From: JBMNKL01 sp050952225
GTDB taxonomy: Bacteria > Bacillota > Clostridia > Acetivibrionales > DTU013
DNA length: 64,000 nucleotides
Reading direction: 5' to 3'
NCBI GenBank assembly: GCA_050952225.1
Contig: JBMNKL010000003.1
Span: 372,001 to 436,000, forward strand
Shown one piece after another: positions 26,942 through 36,900 of the stretch; position 1 is the first letter of the stretch; the number at the start of each line of letters is the position of its first letter. The position numbers were made by a program, and so were the translations under genes. The notes beneath the pieces are model-generated. The model did not search any database, was not told where the DNA came from, and saw nothing but the letters and a program-made list of their open reading frames with translations.

Positions 26942-27517
26942 ATGGGAAGGTCATCACTTTTGAAAAAGGAGAGGCAGCAGATATTATCTGATAAAATCAG
27001 GGAGGATCCTTTTCTGACCGATGAGGAGTTATCCGAGATGTTTTCGGTGAGCGTGCCGACCATTAGGCTTGATAGGCTTGAAATGGGCATACCGGAATTG
27101 AGAGAAAGGATAAGAAGTGTTGCGGAGCTCAATTACAGAAAGGTAAAGTCGCTTCAGAGCAAAGAAATCGTCGGTGAATTGATTGATCTCGACCTGGGCA
27201 AATATGCGGTTTCACTTCTGGAAACGGAAGAATCGATGGCATTTGAAAAAACTAAAATTATAAGGGGGCATTTTATTTATTCTCTTGCGGAATCTCTTGC
27301 GATTGCAGTAATCGATGCGCAGGTGGCGCTTGTAGGTGTGGCCAATATCAAGTATAAAATACCTGTTTATGCGGGCAGCAGGCTTGTAGCAAAGGCCGAA
27401 GTAAGAAAGGTGAGGGGACCTAACCACATTGTATGGGTAAAGATATATGAAAAGCAGGTGGAAGTTTTCCGGGGGAAATTCATCCTTGTTTCACTTGAAA
27501 TGCAACAGGGAAAATAG
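26942..27517 (+). CDS. fapR: Fatty-acid biosynthesis repressor FapR
   Basis: 191 residues. The N-terminal HTH has ERQQILSDKIREDPFLTDEE and LSEMFSVSVPTIRLDRLEMG; the C-terminal hotdog-fold effector domain (GHFIYSLAESLAIAVIDAQV, ARVANIKYKIPV-like segment) binds malonyl-CoA or malonyl-ACP in Bacillus. Start ATG 26942 behind a weak GGTGG. Position at the head of plsX-fabH-fabD-fabG-acpP-fabF and the FapR box upstream support an autoregulated operon. Intact frame. Confidence 0.94.
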   Translation: MGRSSLLKKERQQILSDKIREDPFLTDEELSEMFSVSVPTIRLDRLEMGIPELRERIRSVAELNYRKVKSLQSKEIVGELIDLDLGKYAVSLLETEESMAFEKTKIIRGHFIYSLAESLAIAVIDAQVALVGVANIKYKIPVYAGSRLVAKAEVRKVRGPNHIVWVKIYEKQVEVFRGKFILVSLEMQQGK

Positions 27518-27578
27518 TATCTTAATTATATCAGTTAATCTGGAAATATATACAGATTTATTCCGGGAGTGAAATGGT

Positions 27579-28664
27579 TTGAAAATACTAGTTGATGCCA
27601 TGGGCGGCGATTATGCGCCCGACGCTATCGTAAACGGAAGCATTGATGCGGTTAAGGCCCAGGAAGGTTTCGATCTGGTCTTGATAGGCGACAGCGAAAA
27701 GATAAATAAAATCCTTAAATCAAGGAATTTTAAAAGCCCGAGGATCGAAGTAATTCATGCAAAAGAAGTAATAACCAACGAAGACACACCGACCCGAGCA
27801 ATTAAAAGCAAGAAGAACTCATCAATGGTGGTAGGCTTCAATATGTTGAAAGAGAAGAAGGGAGACGTGTTTGTATCTGCCGGCAATACGGGAGCACTGC
27901 TCACCGGCGCACTATTGATACTTGGAAGACTTAAAGGTGTCGACAGGCCCGCGCTGGGAGCGTCGATACCGACGAAGTCAGGCAAATGCCTTCTCATTGA
28001 CGCCGGGCTTAATACTACGTGCAGGCCGATAAATTATGCACAATTCGGGATATTCGGCTCTTATTATGTAAAAAGCCTGTACAACAAGCAAACCCCGAAA
28101 GTTGGCCTTGTCAACATGGGTACCGAGGCTAAAAAAGGTACCGAAATATTAAAACAAGCATACGAGTTGTTGAAGTCTACTGATTTGAATTTTGTCGGCA
28201 ACATTGAAGGCAAGGATATTCCGCTTGGCAATGTAGACGTAGCCGTATGTGACGGATATGTCGGAAATGTTATCCTTAAATTCCTTGAAGGTACCGGTTC
28301 ATTTTTCACAGGTGTTATCAAGGGAATGTTTAAGAGGACCATATTTTCAAAAATATCCACGCTGTTTGTTATGAAGGATATGAAAGCTTTTAAAAAGATG
28401 GTCGATCCTTCGGAGGATGGGGGCGCCCCGATACTTGGAGTAAACGGTATCGTTATAAAGAGTCACGGGAACTCAAATGACAAGACAATCAAAAACGTCA
28501 TATTAAAGGCTTTCAATCTTGCCAGCAGCAGCGTGTTTGACGAAATTAGAGACTGTGTAGAGAAAATGGAGGCTTGGGAAGTTGAAAAGCGCGAACGGAA
28601 GCGTTGGAATTTTAGGTATAGGAAGCTACGTCCCAGAAGGGATTTTGACCAACTCAGACCTTGA
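27579..28664 (+). CDS. plsX: Phosphate acyltransferase PlsX
   Basis: Converts acyl-ACP to acyl-phosphate, the first committed step toward phosphatidic acid. Motifs: LVDAMGGDYAPDAIVNGS at the N-terminus, DTPTRAIKSKKNSSMVVG, VSAGNTGALLTGALLILGR, CDGYVGNVILKFLEGTG and GVNGIVIKSHGNS. TTG start at 27579 with CGGGAGTG upstream. As read it is 361 residues and runs 83 bases into fabH; the last 30 or so residues (EAWEVEKRERKRW...) are unlike PlsX. A single indel before 28550 would end it at a TAG at 28559-28561, just before the fabH RBS, giving the usual length. Confidence 0.94.
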   Translation: MKILVDAMGGDYAPDAIVNGSIDAVKAQEGFDLVLIGDSEKINKILKSRNFKSPRIEVIHAKEVITNEDTPTRAIKSKKNSSMVVGFNMLKEKKGDVFVSAGNTGALLTGALLILGRLKGVDRPALGASIPTKSGKCLLIDAGLNTTCRPINYAQFGIFGSYYVKSLYNKQTPKVGLVNMGTEAKKGTEILKQAYELLKSTDLNFVGNIEGKDIPLGNVDVAVCDGYVGNVILKFLEGTGSFFTGVIKGMFKRTIFSKISTLFVMKDMKAFKKMVDPSEDGGAPILGVNGIVIKSHGNSNDKTIKNVILKAFNLASSSVFDEIRDCVEKMEAWEVEKRERKRWNFRYRKLRPRRDFDQLRP

Positions 28665-29583
28665 AAGATTAGTCGACACTTCTGACGAATGGATAGTAAA
28701 AAGGACGGGGATATCCGAGCGAAGAATATTGCAGAAAGACGAACCTGTAAGCCTGATGGCTGTACAGGCCGCAAAACAAGCCATTTCAGATGCAGGTATC
28801 AGTTCCGATGAAATTGATCTTATTATTGTATCAACATCAACTCCTGATTACCTTACACCTACAACTTCATGCGTTATTCAAAAGGAAACGGGAGCCACAA
28901 ATGCCGCAGCCTTTGATGTTGCTGCCGCCTGTTCGGGCTTTATCTACGGATTGACTATAGCCAAGCAGTTTATAGAGACTGGCTATTATAAAAACGTGCT
29001 TCTTGTAGGCAGTGAAGCAATGTCAAAATGCGTGGACTGGACAGACAGAAATAATTGTGTACTTTTCGGAGACGGAGCAGGCGCTGTTGTGCTGGGCAGG
29101 GTGGAAGAAGGATATGGGATTTTGTCCACATATCTTGGCGCGGACGGTACCGATGGCGATAACATTACTATTCCATGCCTGTATATGTCGGATATCGATA
29201 TGGAAAGAAGAGAAAAATATGAATATAAGAAAGCTTTATGGCAGGACGGAAAGGAAGTATTCAAATTTGCGGTAAACATAATGCCGGTTGCAGCGGAGAA
29301 AGCAATTGAAGATGCAGGCATCACACCGGATGAAGTCAAATACTTCATACCTCACCAGGCGAATTTCAGGATTATCGACAGTGCTGCAAAGAAACTCGGG
29401 GTTTCTCTCGAAAAAATCTACACGACTATTAAAAAATACGGCAACATGTCATCAGCGTCAATACCCGTTGCAATGGATTGCGCCTACAGAAACAATTGCC
29501 TTGAAAAAGGAGACAACCTGGTGCTGGTGGGTTTCGGCGGCGGATTGACATGGGGTTCAGCGCTTGTCAGGTGGAGTAAGTAA
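28582..29583 (+). CDS. fabH: Beta-ketoacyl-ACP synthase III
   Basis: Condenses acetyl-CoA with malonyl-ACP to start fatty-acid chains. GILGIGSYVPEGILTNSDLE and DTSDEWIVKRTGISERRI at the N-terminus are the KAS III signature; the triad is Cys in DVAAACSGFIYG, His in IPHQANFRII and Asn in YGNMSSASIP. 333 residues. TTG start at 28582 with GGAGG about 10 bases upstream. Second enzyme gene of the fap operon; no fabK or fabI follows, so enoyl reduction must be encoded elsewhere. Confidence 0.96.
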   Translation: MKSANGSVGILGIGSYVPEGILTNSDLERLVDTSDEWIVKRTGISERRILQKDEPVSLMAVQAAKQAISDAGISSDEIDLIIVSTSTPDYLTPTTSCVIQKETGATNAAAFDVAAACSGFIYGLTIAKQFIETGYYKNVLLVGSEAMSKCVDWTDRNNCVLFGDGAGAVVLGRVEEGYGILSTYLGADGTDGDNITIPCLYMSDIDMERREKYEYKKALWQDGKEVFKFAVNIMPVAAEKAIEDAGITPDEVKYFIPHQANFRIIDSAAKKLGVSLEKIYTTIKKYGNMSSASIPVAMDCAYRNNCLEKGDNLVLVGFGGGLTWGSALVRWSK

Positions 29584-29604
29584 TCCGGTTGAAGGAGGAA
29601 TACT

Positions 29605-30537
29605 ATGGGGAAAATCGCATTTCTTTTTCCCGGCCAGGGAGCGCAATATGCCGGCATGGGAAAACAAATAGCCTCGGAATTTAAGACTGCATCAGATATT
29701 TTCGACCAGGCGTCGGAGTCGCTTGGTATTGACATGAAGAAGCTGGTATTTGAAGGTGGAGATGCTGACCTGAAAATTACGGAAAACACACAGCCTGCCA
29801 TAGTCACAACCAGCATAGCTTGCATGATGCCTCTTGAAGAGAATGGCGTAAAGCCTGATATTACGGCAGGTTTCAGCCTTGGGGAGTATTCTGCCCATGT
29901 GGCATCCGGAACGATGGATTTTAAAACCGCCGTATACCTTGTAAGGAAAAGAGGTCAATATATCCAGGAAACAGTCCCGCTTGGAGCCGGAACAATGGCA
30001 GCCGTCATCGGCTTGTCCGCGGATGACGTGAAGGAATGCTGCAAAAATGCTTCCGGGCACGGCACGGTAGAACCTGTTAATTTCAACTGTCCCGGGCAGA
30101 TATCCATTTCCGGCGAGATCAGGGCGGTTGAAAAGGCAATGGAGCTTTGCCTGATGAAAGGCGCCAAAAGAGCCGTATTGCTTTCCGTCAGCGCACCGTT
30201 TCATTGCAGCTTGCTTAAACCGGCAGGAGAACGGCTTGAAAAGGAACTGGAAAATGTCATGTTTGCGGATTTTAGAGTGCCTTTGGTTTCAAATGTTACC
30301 GCCAGTGTAGTGGAATCAACGGATGACATAAAGGATACCCTGGCAAAACAGGTCTATAGCCCGGTACTGTGGGAAGATTCTATTCGCTTCATGCTTAACC
30401 ATGGCGTCGACACTTTTGTTGAAATTGGCCCGGGCAAGGTTTTAAGCGGATTCGTCAGAAAGATTTGCAAGGGGGCCAGGATTTTTAATGTAGAAGATAT
30501 TGAATCGCTTGAAAGAACTCTTCGTGAAATTACATAG
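29605..30537 (+). CDS. fabD: Malonyl-CoA:ACP transacylase
   Basis: Loads malonate onto ACP. FLFPGQGAQYAGMGKQIA at the N-terminus, nucleophile Ser in GFSLGEYSAHVASG, substrate Arg in VRKRGQYIQE, and the catalytic His in SVSAPFHCSLLKPAG; ends with ETGPGKVLSG-like EIGPGKVLSGFVRKI. 310 residues, normal. GAAGGAGG precedes ATG 29605. Frame intact. Confidence 0.96.
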   Translation: MGKIAFLFPGQGAQYAGMGKQIASEFKTASDIFDQASESLGIDMKKLVFEGGDADLKITENTQPAIVTTSIACMMPLEENGVKPDITAGFSLGEYSAHVASGTMDFKTAVYLVRKRGQYIQETVPLGAGTMAAVIGLSADDVKECCKNASGHGTVEPVNFNCPGQISISGEIRAVEKAMELCLMKGAKRAVLLSVSAPFHCSLLKPAGERLEKELENVMFADFRVPLVSNVTASVVESTDDIKDTLAKQVYSPVLWEDSIRFMLNHGVDTFVEIGPGKVLSGFVRKICKGARIFNVEDIESLERTLREIT

Positions 30538-30618
30538 AATAATATTAAGAAGCATTTATATATAAAACATTTATATATATGAATATATTACTAATACATG
30601 GAAGGAGATAGTGGGCAG

Positions 30619-31362
30619 ATGCTGATGGGAGGTAAGACCGCTATTGTCACCGGATCGGCAAGAGGGCTGGGAAAGGCCGTCGCAATGAAACTGGCATCAC
30701 TTGGCGCCAATATAGTACTAAACGATATCAATTCCTCTGAAGCGATTGACGATACCGCGAAAGAATTTAAAGAGGCAGGATTTAATATCATTGTAGCAAA
30801 AGGAGATGTCAGGAATTCCGAAGATGTTAAATCCATGGTTTCTGCAGCCGTTAAGGCCTTCGGCAGTGTCGACATACTTGTGAATAACGCAGGAATAACC
30901 AGGGATAAACCAATGGCGCTGATGAGCGAAGAAGATTGGGACATGGTATTGGATATCAACCTCAAGGGTGCTTTCCTATGCACAAAGTTTGCCGTTAAAC
31001 AAATGATTAGGCAAAAATATGGAAGGATTGTGAACATAGCATCGGTCGCCGGCAGGTATGGCAACCAGGGGCAGGCTAATTATTCATCATCCAAGGCGGG
31101 GTTGATCGGCCTGACTAAAACTACCGCAAAAGAATTTGCGTCCAGGGGAATTACCTGTAATGCCGTTGCACCGGGTATAATAAAAAGCCATATGACTGAT
31201 ATACTGCCCGAAGAAGTGAGAAATAGCTACCTGCAAAACATTCCGCTCGGCAGGTTCGGGACGCCTGAAGACGTGGCAAATGCAGTTGCGTTTCTTGCTT
31301 CCGACGATGCGTCGTACATTACAGGGCAGGTAATAGATATTGACGGCGGTCTTGTTATGTAA
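30619..31362 (+). CDS. fabG: 3-oxoacyl-ACP reductase
   Basis: NADPH-dependent short-chain dehydrogenase of fatty-acid elongation. Cofactor motif TGSARGLGKA, NNAGITRD, catalytic Ser in NIASVAGRYGN and YSSSKAGLIG with Tyr/Lys, and the C-terminal GQVIDIDGGLVM of FabG. Start chosen at ATG 30619 (MLMGGKTAIVTG), 11 bases after AAGGAG; an ATG at 30598 in the same frame would add seven residues but overlaps that RBS. 247 residues. Fourth enzyme of the fap operon. Confidence 0.95.
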   Translation: MLMGGKTAIVTGSARGLGKAVAMKLASLGANIVLNDINSSEAIDDTAKEFKEAGFNIIVAKGDVRNSEDVKSMVSAAVKAFGSVDILVNNAGITRDKPMALMSEEDWDMVLDINLKGAFLCTKFAVKQMIRQKYGRIVNIASVAGRYGNQGQANYSSSKAGLIGLTKTTAKEFASRGITCNAVAPGIIKSHMTDILPEEVRNSYLQNIPLGRFGTPEDVANAVAFLASDDASYITGQVIDIDGGLVM

Positions 31363-31490
31363 TAATATCTTATGTGAAAGTTTGCCTGTAAAAGCTTTCT
31401 TAACGCATTGTACATAGAAACACGTTTATGGGCAAAACTTTTGCAGGGAATTATAAATTAAAACTACCCCCTTTGGGAGGAGGTGAACAT

Positions 31491-31724
31491 ATGGTTTCCG
31501 AATTTGATAGAATAAAAAAAATAATTATCGATCAGCTTGGCGTTGAAGACGACGATGTGCAGATGGAATCTTCCTTCATCGAAGACTTGGGTGCGGATTC
31601 TCTTGATATTGTTGAGTTGATCATGGCTCTCGAAGAGGAATTTGATATTGAAATTCCCGACAGCGAAGCAGAAAAGATTACTACGGTGGCAGATGCAGTG
31701 GAATATATAAAAAATAACTCGTAA
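31491..31724 (+). CDS. acpP: Acyl carrier protein
   Basis: 77-residue acidic carrier; the 4'-phosphopantetheine Ser is in GADSLDIVELIMALEEEF. Start ATG 31491 lies 7 bases after GGGAGGAGGTG, a very strong RBS as expected for an abundant protein. A 128-base leader separates it from fabG, and a terminator hairpin follows immediately, so a separate abundant acpP transcript is likely. Confidence 0.97.
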   Translation: MVSEFDRIKKIIIDQLGVEDDDVQMESSFIEDLGADSLDIVELIMALEEEFDIEIPDSEAEKITTVADAVEYIKNNS

Positions 31725-31752
31725 AAAAAGTCCCGTAAAAGGGACTTTTTTT
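31723..31752 (+). terminator. Terminator or attenuator between acpP and fabF
   Basis: AAAAGTCCC (31726-31734) and GGGACTTTT (31741-31749) pair around GTAAAA, followed by more T. Located one base after the acpP stop region and 34 bases before fabF, it would end most transcripts after acpP and lower fabF expression. Confidence 0.85.
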
Positions 31753-31785
31753 ATAAGGTAAAAGTAAATTGCCAGGAGGATTGTA

Positions 31786-33024
31786 ATGAAAAAACGAGTT
31801 GTTGTTACCGGCATGGGTGTGGTACACTCACTCGGCCTTGGTCTTGACTGTTTTTGGAATGCTATAAAAGAGGGCAAGTCGGGAATCAGCCTTGTAACAA
31901 AGTTCGATACGTCAAGTTTTGATGCAAAAGTGGCAGCTGAAATTAAAAACTTTGAGCCTACCGCTTTTATAGATAGAAAAGAAGCTAAAAGGATGGATAC
32001 CTTTACCCAGTATGCGTTGGCTGCCGCTAAAATGGCCATGGAGATGTCAGGCTTGAAAATAGAAGAGGAAGACAGCTTCAGGGCGGGAGTTATCGTTGCC
32101 TCGGGAATTGGAGGAATACAAACCCTTGAGGAGCAACACAGTGTGTTGATTTCCAAAGGACCGGGGAGAATAAGTCCGTTCTTTATTCCATCAATGATAG
32201 CAAACATGGCTGCAGGAAGGATTGCCATGGAATACAATCTGCAGGGTTTTAACGAATGCGTCATAACAGCATGTGCTTCAGCGAATAACGCGATAGGCGA
32301 TGCGTTCAAGGTAATCCAGCGCGGAGATGCGGATATAATGGTTGCAGGGGGCGCGGAATCGGCGATTACTCCGTTGTCTTTCGCAGGTTTTTGCTCCAAT
32401 AAGGCCCTGTCGACCAACCCAGACCCCAAAACTGCCTGCAGGCCTTTTGACAGGAACAGGGACGGGTTTATCATGGGCGAGGGTTCGGGGATACTCGTCC
32501 TGGAGGAACTTGGGCATGCAAGAAAAAGAGGCGCGGCAATATTAGGTGAAATCGTCGGCTATGGATGTACTTGTGACGCCTATCACATCACTGCGCCTGA
32601 TCCGTCAGGCACAGCCGGGGTTAATTCAATGCTTTTTGCAATAAAAGACGCCGGCATAAAACCGGAAGACATTGGATATATTAACGCACACGGAACTTCG
32701 ACCCCGCTTAACGATCCAAACGAGACAAAAGTAATAAAGAAGGTGTTCGGCGATCACGCATATAAATTGGCTGTGAGCTCGACCAAGTCGATGACCGGGC
32801 ATTTGCTGGGGGCAGCAGGAGCCGTAGAGGCAATAATTTCGATAATGTCGCTGAAAGACGGTTTTCTGCCGCCGACTATCAATCTACATAACCCTGACCC
32901 GGAATGCGATCTTGACTATGTCCCAAATAAAGGCAGGTCTGCCGACATCAAGTACGCATTATCAAATGCTCTGGGGTTTGGAGGCCATAATGCGGCGTTG
33001 GTATTTAAAAAATACTGCGAATAA
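31786..33024 (+). CDS. fabF: Beta-ketoacyl-ACP synthase II
   Basis: Elongating condensing enzyme. VVVTGMGVVHSLGLGLDCFW start, catalytic Cys in ITACASANNAIGDAF, His in NAHGTSTPLNDPNETK and STKSMTGHLLGAAGAVEA, and the terminal SNALGFGGHNAALVFK. 412 residues, normal. AGGAGG precedes ATG 31786. Last gene of the fap operon. Confidence 0.96.
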   Translation: MKKRVVVTGMGVVHSLGLGLDCFWNAIKEGKSGISLVTKFDTSSFDAKVAAEIKNFEPTAFIDRKEAKRMDTFTQYALAAAKMAMEMSGLKIEEEDSFRAGVIVASGIGGIQTLEEQHSVLISKGPGRISPFFIPSMIANMAAGRIAMEYNLQGFNECVITACASANNAIGDAFKVIQRGDADIMVAGGAESAITPLSFAGFCSNKALSTNPDPKTACRPFDRNRDGFIMGEGSGILVLEELGHARKRGAAILGEIVGYGCTCDAYHITAPDPSGTAGVNSMLFAIKDAGIKPEDIGYINAHGTSTPLNDPNETKVIKKVFGDHAYKLAVSSTKSMTGHLLGAAGAVEAIISIMSLKDGFLPPTINLHNPDPECDLDYVPNKGRSADIKYALSNALGFGGHNAALVFKKYCE

Positions 33025-33137
33025 TTGCACTGGGTGAACCTGGGCAATAATTTTATACACGAGGCGGGATCGTTTATGTCGCCCGCCTTTCAGTTTATAT
33101 AATGCAACGGTATCTACATGAATTACAGGAGGAAAAA

Positions 33138-33872
33138 ATGATTAAGGATTTGGTAACGGACAGCCTTGAAAGAATTAACGAACTTGAGAGCAAAATAAAC
33201 TATACGTTCAAGGACAAGACCAAATTGCTGATGGCGCTGACACATAGTTCCTATGCAAACGAGAAAAAGCATGACGGGCTAAAAAGTAATGAAAGGCTTG
33301 AATTTCTCGGCGATGCGGTGCTCAACATCATAACAAGCGAATACATTTACGTTCATTATCCGGATTTGCCCGAGGGGGAAATGACAAAAACCCGTGCTTC
33401 TATTGTTTGCGAGGCCTCACTTGTAAAATGTGCAAAGAACATAATGCTTGGAGATTACCTCTTCCTTGGCAGAGGCGAGGAGAACAGCGGCGGCAGAAAC
33501 CGTCCTTCCATCCTCTCGGATGCTTTTGAAGCCCTAATCGGTGCCATATACCTTGACGGGGGGCTGAAGGAAGCAAGCAGTTTCCTGCTGAACATAATGA
33601 ATGATATACTAAGTGATTTTCGCATGAATGCGGCTTTTGTGGATTATAAAACCCAGTTCCAGGAATTGGTCCAGAAGCGTGGCGAACAAAACATTAAATA
33701 TAAGGTTGTTAAAGAAACCGGTCCGGACCATAACAAGACTTACGTGGTACAGGTTTCTGTCGGAAATAAAGTGCTTGGCATGGGAGAGGGGCACAGCAAA
33801 AAGGAGGCGGAACAGAACGCCGCCAAGGTTGCCATTGACAAGATTAAGAGCACGCCTGAAAAGCTAATGTAA
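33138..33872 (+). CDS. rnc: Ribonuclease III
   Basis: Double-strand-specific endoribonuclease for rRNA and mRNA maturation. RNase III signature NERLEFLGDAVLNI with the metal-binding acidic residues, GGRNRPSILSDAFEALIGAI (second acidic motif), and a C-terminal dsRNA-binding domain (YKTQFQELVQKRG ... KEAEQNAAKVAIDKI). 244 residues from ATG 33138, which has AGGAGG upstream; an in-frame ATG at 33102 lacks an RBS. Followed by smc and ftsY, a conserved Firmicute order. Confidence 0.96.
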   Translation: MIKDLVTDSLERINELESKINYTFKDKTKLLMALTHSSYANEKKHDGLKSNERLEFLGDAVLNIITSEYIYVHYPDLPEGEMTKTRASIVCEASLVKCAKNIMLGDYLFLGRGEENSGGRNRPSILSDAFEALIGAIYLDGGLKEASSFLLNIMNDILSDFRMNAAFVDYKTQFQELVQKRGEQNIKYKVVKETGPDHNKTYVVQVSVGNKVLGMGEGHSKKEAEQNAAKVAIDKIKSTPEKLM

Positions 33873-33990
33873 GTATGGAGAACATGACTCAATTTCTTAT
33901 GGTGCTTCCAAATAAAGAGCGCACAATATTGTTGCATATCTCCATTTGTGTTAAAATGGAAATGCATTTATGGCAAACGGAGGGTTTCAT

Positions 33991-36900
33991 TTGTACCTAA
34001 AACGTCTTGAAATGCAAGGCTTCAAATCCTTTGTTGAAAAGATAGATCTCGAATTCAGCCAGGGCATAACCGCCGTGGTCGGTCCAAACGGCAGCGGGAA
34101 AAGTAATATAGCAGACGCCATAAGATGGGTCCTGGGCGAGCAAAGCGTAAAAACGCTACGCGGCAACAAAATGGAGGATGTTATATTTGCCGGGACCGAA
34201 CACAGGAAACCGGTGGGGTTTGCAGAAGTATCCATCACGATAGATAACACGGATATGACCCTTCCCATTGAATACTCGGAAGTAACCATAACCCGGAGGG
34301 TTTACCGTTCAGGTGAAAGCGAGTATCTTATCAATAAAACTCCTTGCAGGTTAAAGGATATTACGGAACTGCTAATGGATACCGGCATAGGAAAGGACGG
34401 TTATTCCGTTATAGGCCAGGGAAGAGTGGATGACATTTTAAGCAGCCGTTCCGAGGAAAGAAGGCATATATTTGAAGAAGCATCGGGCATCATGAAGTAC
34501 AAGTCCCGAAAGCAAGAGGCGGAAAAGAAGCTGGAGCTTACAAGGCAGAATCTTGAACGCATAAACGATATAATAATAGAACTCGAAACCCAGCTTGGGC
34601 CTTTGAAGGAGCAGTCCGAAACTGCGCGCAGGTACCTTGCATTGAGAGAAGAACTAAAAGAGCTTGATATTAACCTTTTTCTAGATAGCATTGAGAAATC
34701 CCGGAATAAGCTTGATAACCTTGACGAGCAGTATAAAACGCTTAAAAACCATATTGAAACTGAAGAAAAAAAACTTGAAGAGATTACAAGCGCCAATAAG
34801 GAAAAGACTTTGTACCTGAAAACAATTGAAGAAAGGACAGAGACAGCGCGACGTCAGTTTTACGAACTGGAAAGCGGTCTTGAACAGTGCGCTTCGGAAA
34901 TCAAGCTGAATAATGAAAAGATTATCAACAACCAGCAAAATATAAAAAGACTTGACACTGAGAAAGACGAGCTTAGACAGAAACTTTCCGAACTTGAACT
35001 GTCGGGGGCCGGCAAACAGGACAGGCTCAAGCACCTTGAAAATCAGCTGACTGTTTACGGGTCAAAGCTAAAAGAATATGAAAAGCAGATGGAAGAATTG
35101 CTAAAAACGCTTGATGAGAGCGAAAGGCACATAGAGGACGCTCAAATCCGGCATTATTGCATAAAATGGACATTCAGTCCGATAAAAAGATAGCAGATCG
35201 GCAACATATCAGAACTCATATTGAAAATATTCGCAAGCGTCAACAGAGTATCGATAAGGAAATATACGAGTTAATACTCGAAAAAGACCGTGAAAAAGTG
35301 AAAAAAGAGGATTTGGAAGAAAGCATAAAGCACGCGCTTCAAAAGAGATAGCCGGGCGGACGGAAAACAATGCGAAGCCTTTCAGCCAAGCGGGATAAAT
35401 GCGATATAACGCTGAAGGATTTGAAAACAAGACAAGCAAAGCTGAAATCAGACATCCAATATAAATCGTCCAGGCTCAGGAGCGCTTTCTGAAATGGAAA
35501 AGAATCTTGAAGGCTACAACAGGAGTGTAAGGGAAGTGCTCAAGGCATGCCGCGAATCCCGGGAGCTTGGAGAGGGCATCCACGGAGCGCTGGCACAGTT
35601 GATAAAGCCGGAAAGAGAGATATGAAACCGCCATAGAAATGACGCTTAGGTCGGACGCTCTTCAGAATATCGTCACCCGTAATGAGAAAGATGCCCAGAA
35701 GGCGATAGAATACCTTAAGGAAAAGAAGCTTGGACGCGCAACATTTTTACCTGTCAGTTCAGCTGTACAAGGGAAATCACTGGACAGCACCGTTCTTGAA
35801 CGGGTCAGAAAACACAAGGGGTTTCCTGGGCATCGCCTCGGAGTTTGTATCATTCGAACCCCAATATAACGGTATAATAAACAGCCTTTTAGGAAGGGTT
35901 GCCGTAGTGGACAACCTGGATAACGCAATAGCCATGGCGCGTTCCTTTGGCTATTCCTTTCAGGATCGTAACACCTTGACGGCGACCTTTTGAATACGGG
36001 AGGATCCATATCAGGAGGAAGTCTTGAAAAACAAGGCATCAGGCATCTTGAGCCGTACCAGGGAAATAGAGGAACTGGAGAAGGAGCTTAAGGAGCTAAA
36101 CCATTCGGAAAAGACGATTGACGGCGATATCGACCGCGACTTGTCGGAGGAAGTCGCCGGGATTGAATCCGAAATCGAATCACTTGAAAAAGACATAAAA
36201 AACCTCGAGCTTGGAGAAAATCAGGGATGAAAGCCATCTTGCCCAAATCGAAGAAAATACAAAAAAACTGACAGCCAGGACAGATATGCTCCGGGAGGAA
36301 AAGGAGCAGCTTGAGAGGCAGGCAGCCGAAAACACCCGTGAAATGGAGAAATACATGCGGGAGCTCGAGGAGATAGAGCAAGAAATGAACGAGGCCAGGG
36401 AGCTTGTTGAAAAACACAGTGAGCAAGCATAAAGCGGACCAGTCCGTGCGCGATGAATTGCATTCGGTTATCACCGATTACAAAATCTCGGTCAACTCTA
36501 TTACGGAGAGCATGGAAAGCATAAGGGAGAACTACGAACAGCTCGAATCGGAAAGAGAAGCCATTAAAAAAAGCATTGAGAAAGAAAGAAAACGAAAAAA
36601 TAAAATGCCAGCATGAAATCAGAAACCTTGCCGAGCTGAACGAAGGCCTGAATCATGCAAATCAAAAGAGTACGACGAGGAGAAGTCCGGCAAGACGTTC
36701 GAGATCGACAGGCTCTCCGAGGAGCGAAAGACTCTTGAGGAAGAACTTTATGATACCGTCAACAGGAATAAATGAAACCAATAAAAATATACATCCTTCT
36801 CCAGGAAGAATATGCAAAGGTGGAAGTAAGAAAGGCAAAGCTGGAAGCTGAAATGGACTCCCTTAAGGACAGGATCTGGAACGAGTATGAGTTGACATAC

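Noticed and set aside
35150..36780. Several separate small coiled-coil genes
   Set aside because: They are consecutive pieces of the SMC arm and hinge in changing frames, flanked by the two SMC head domains.
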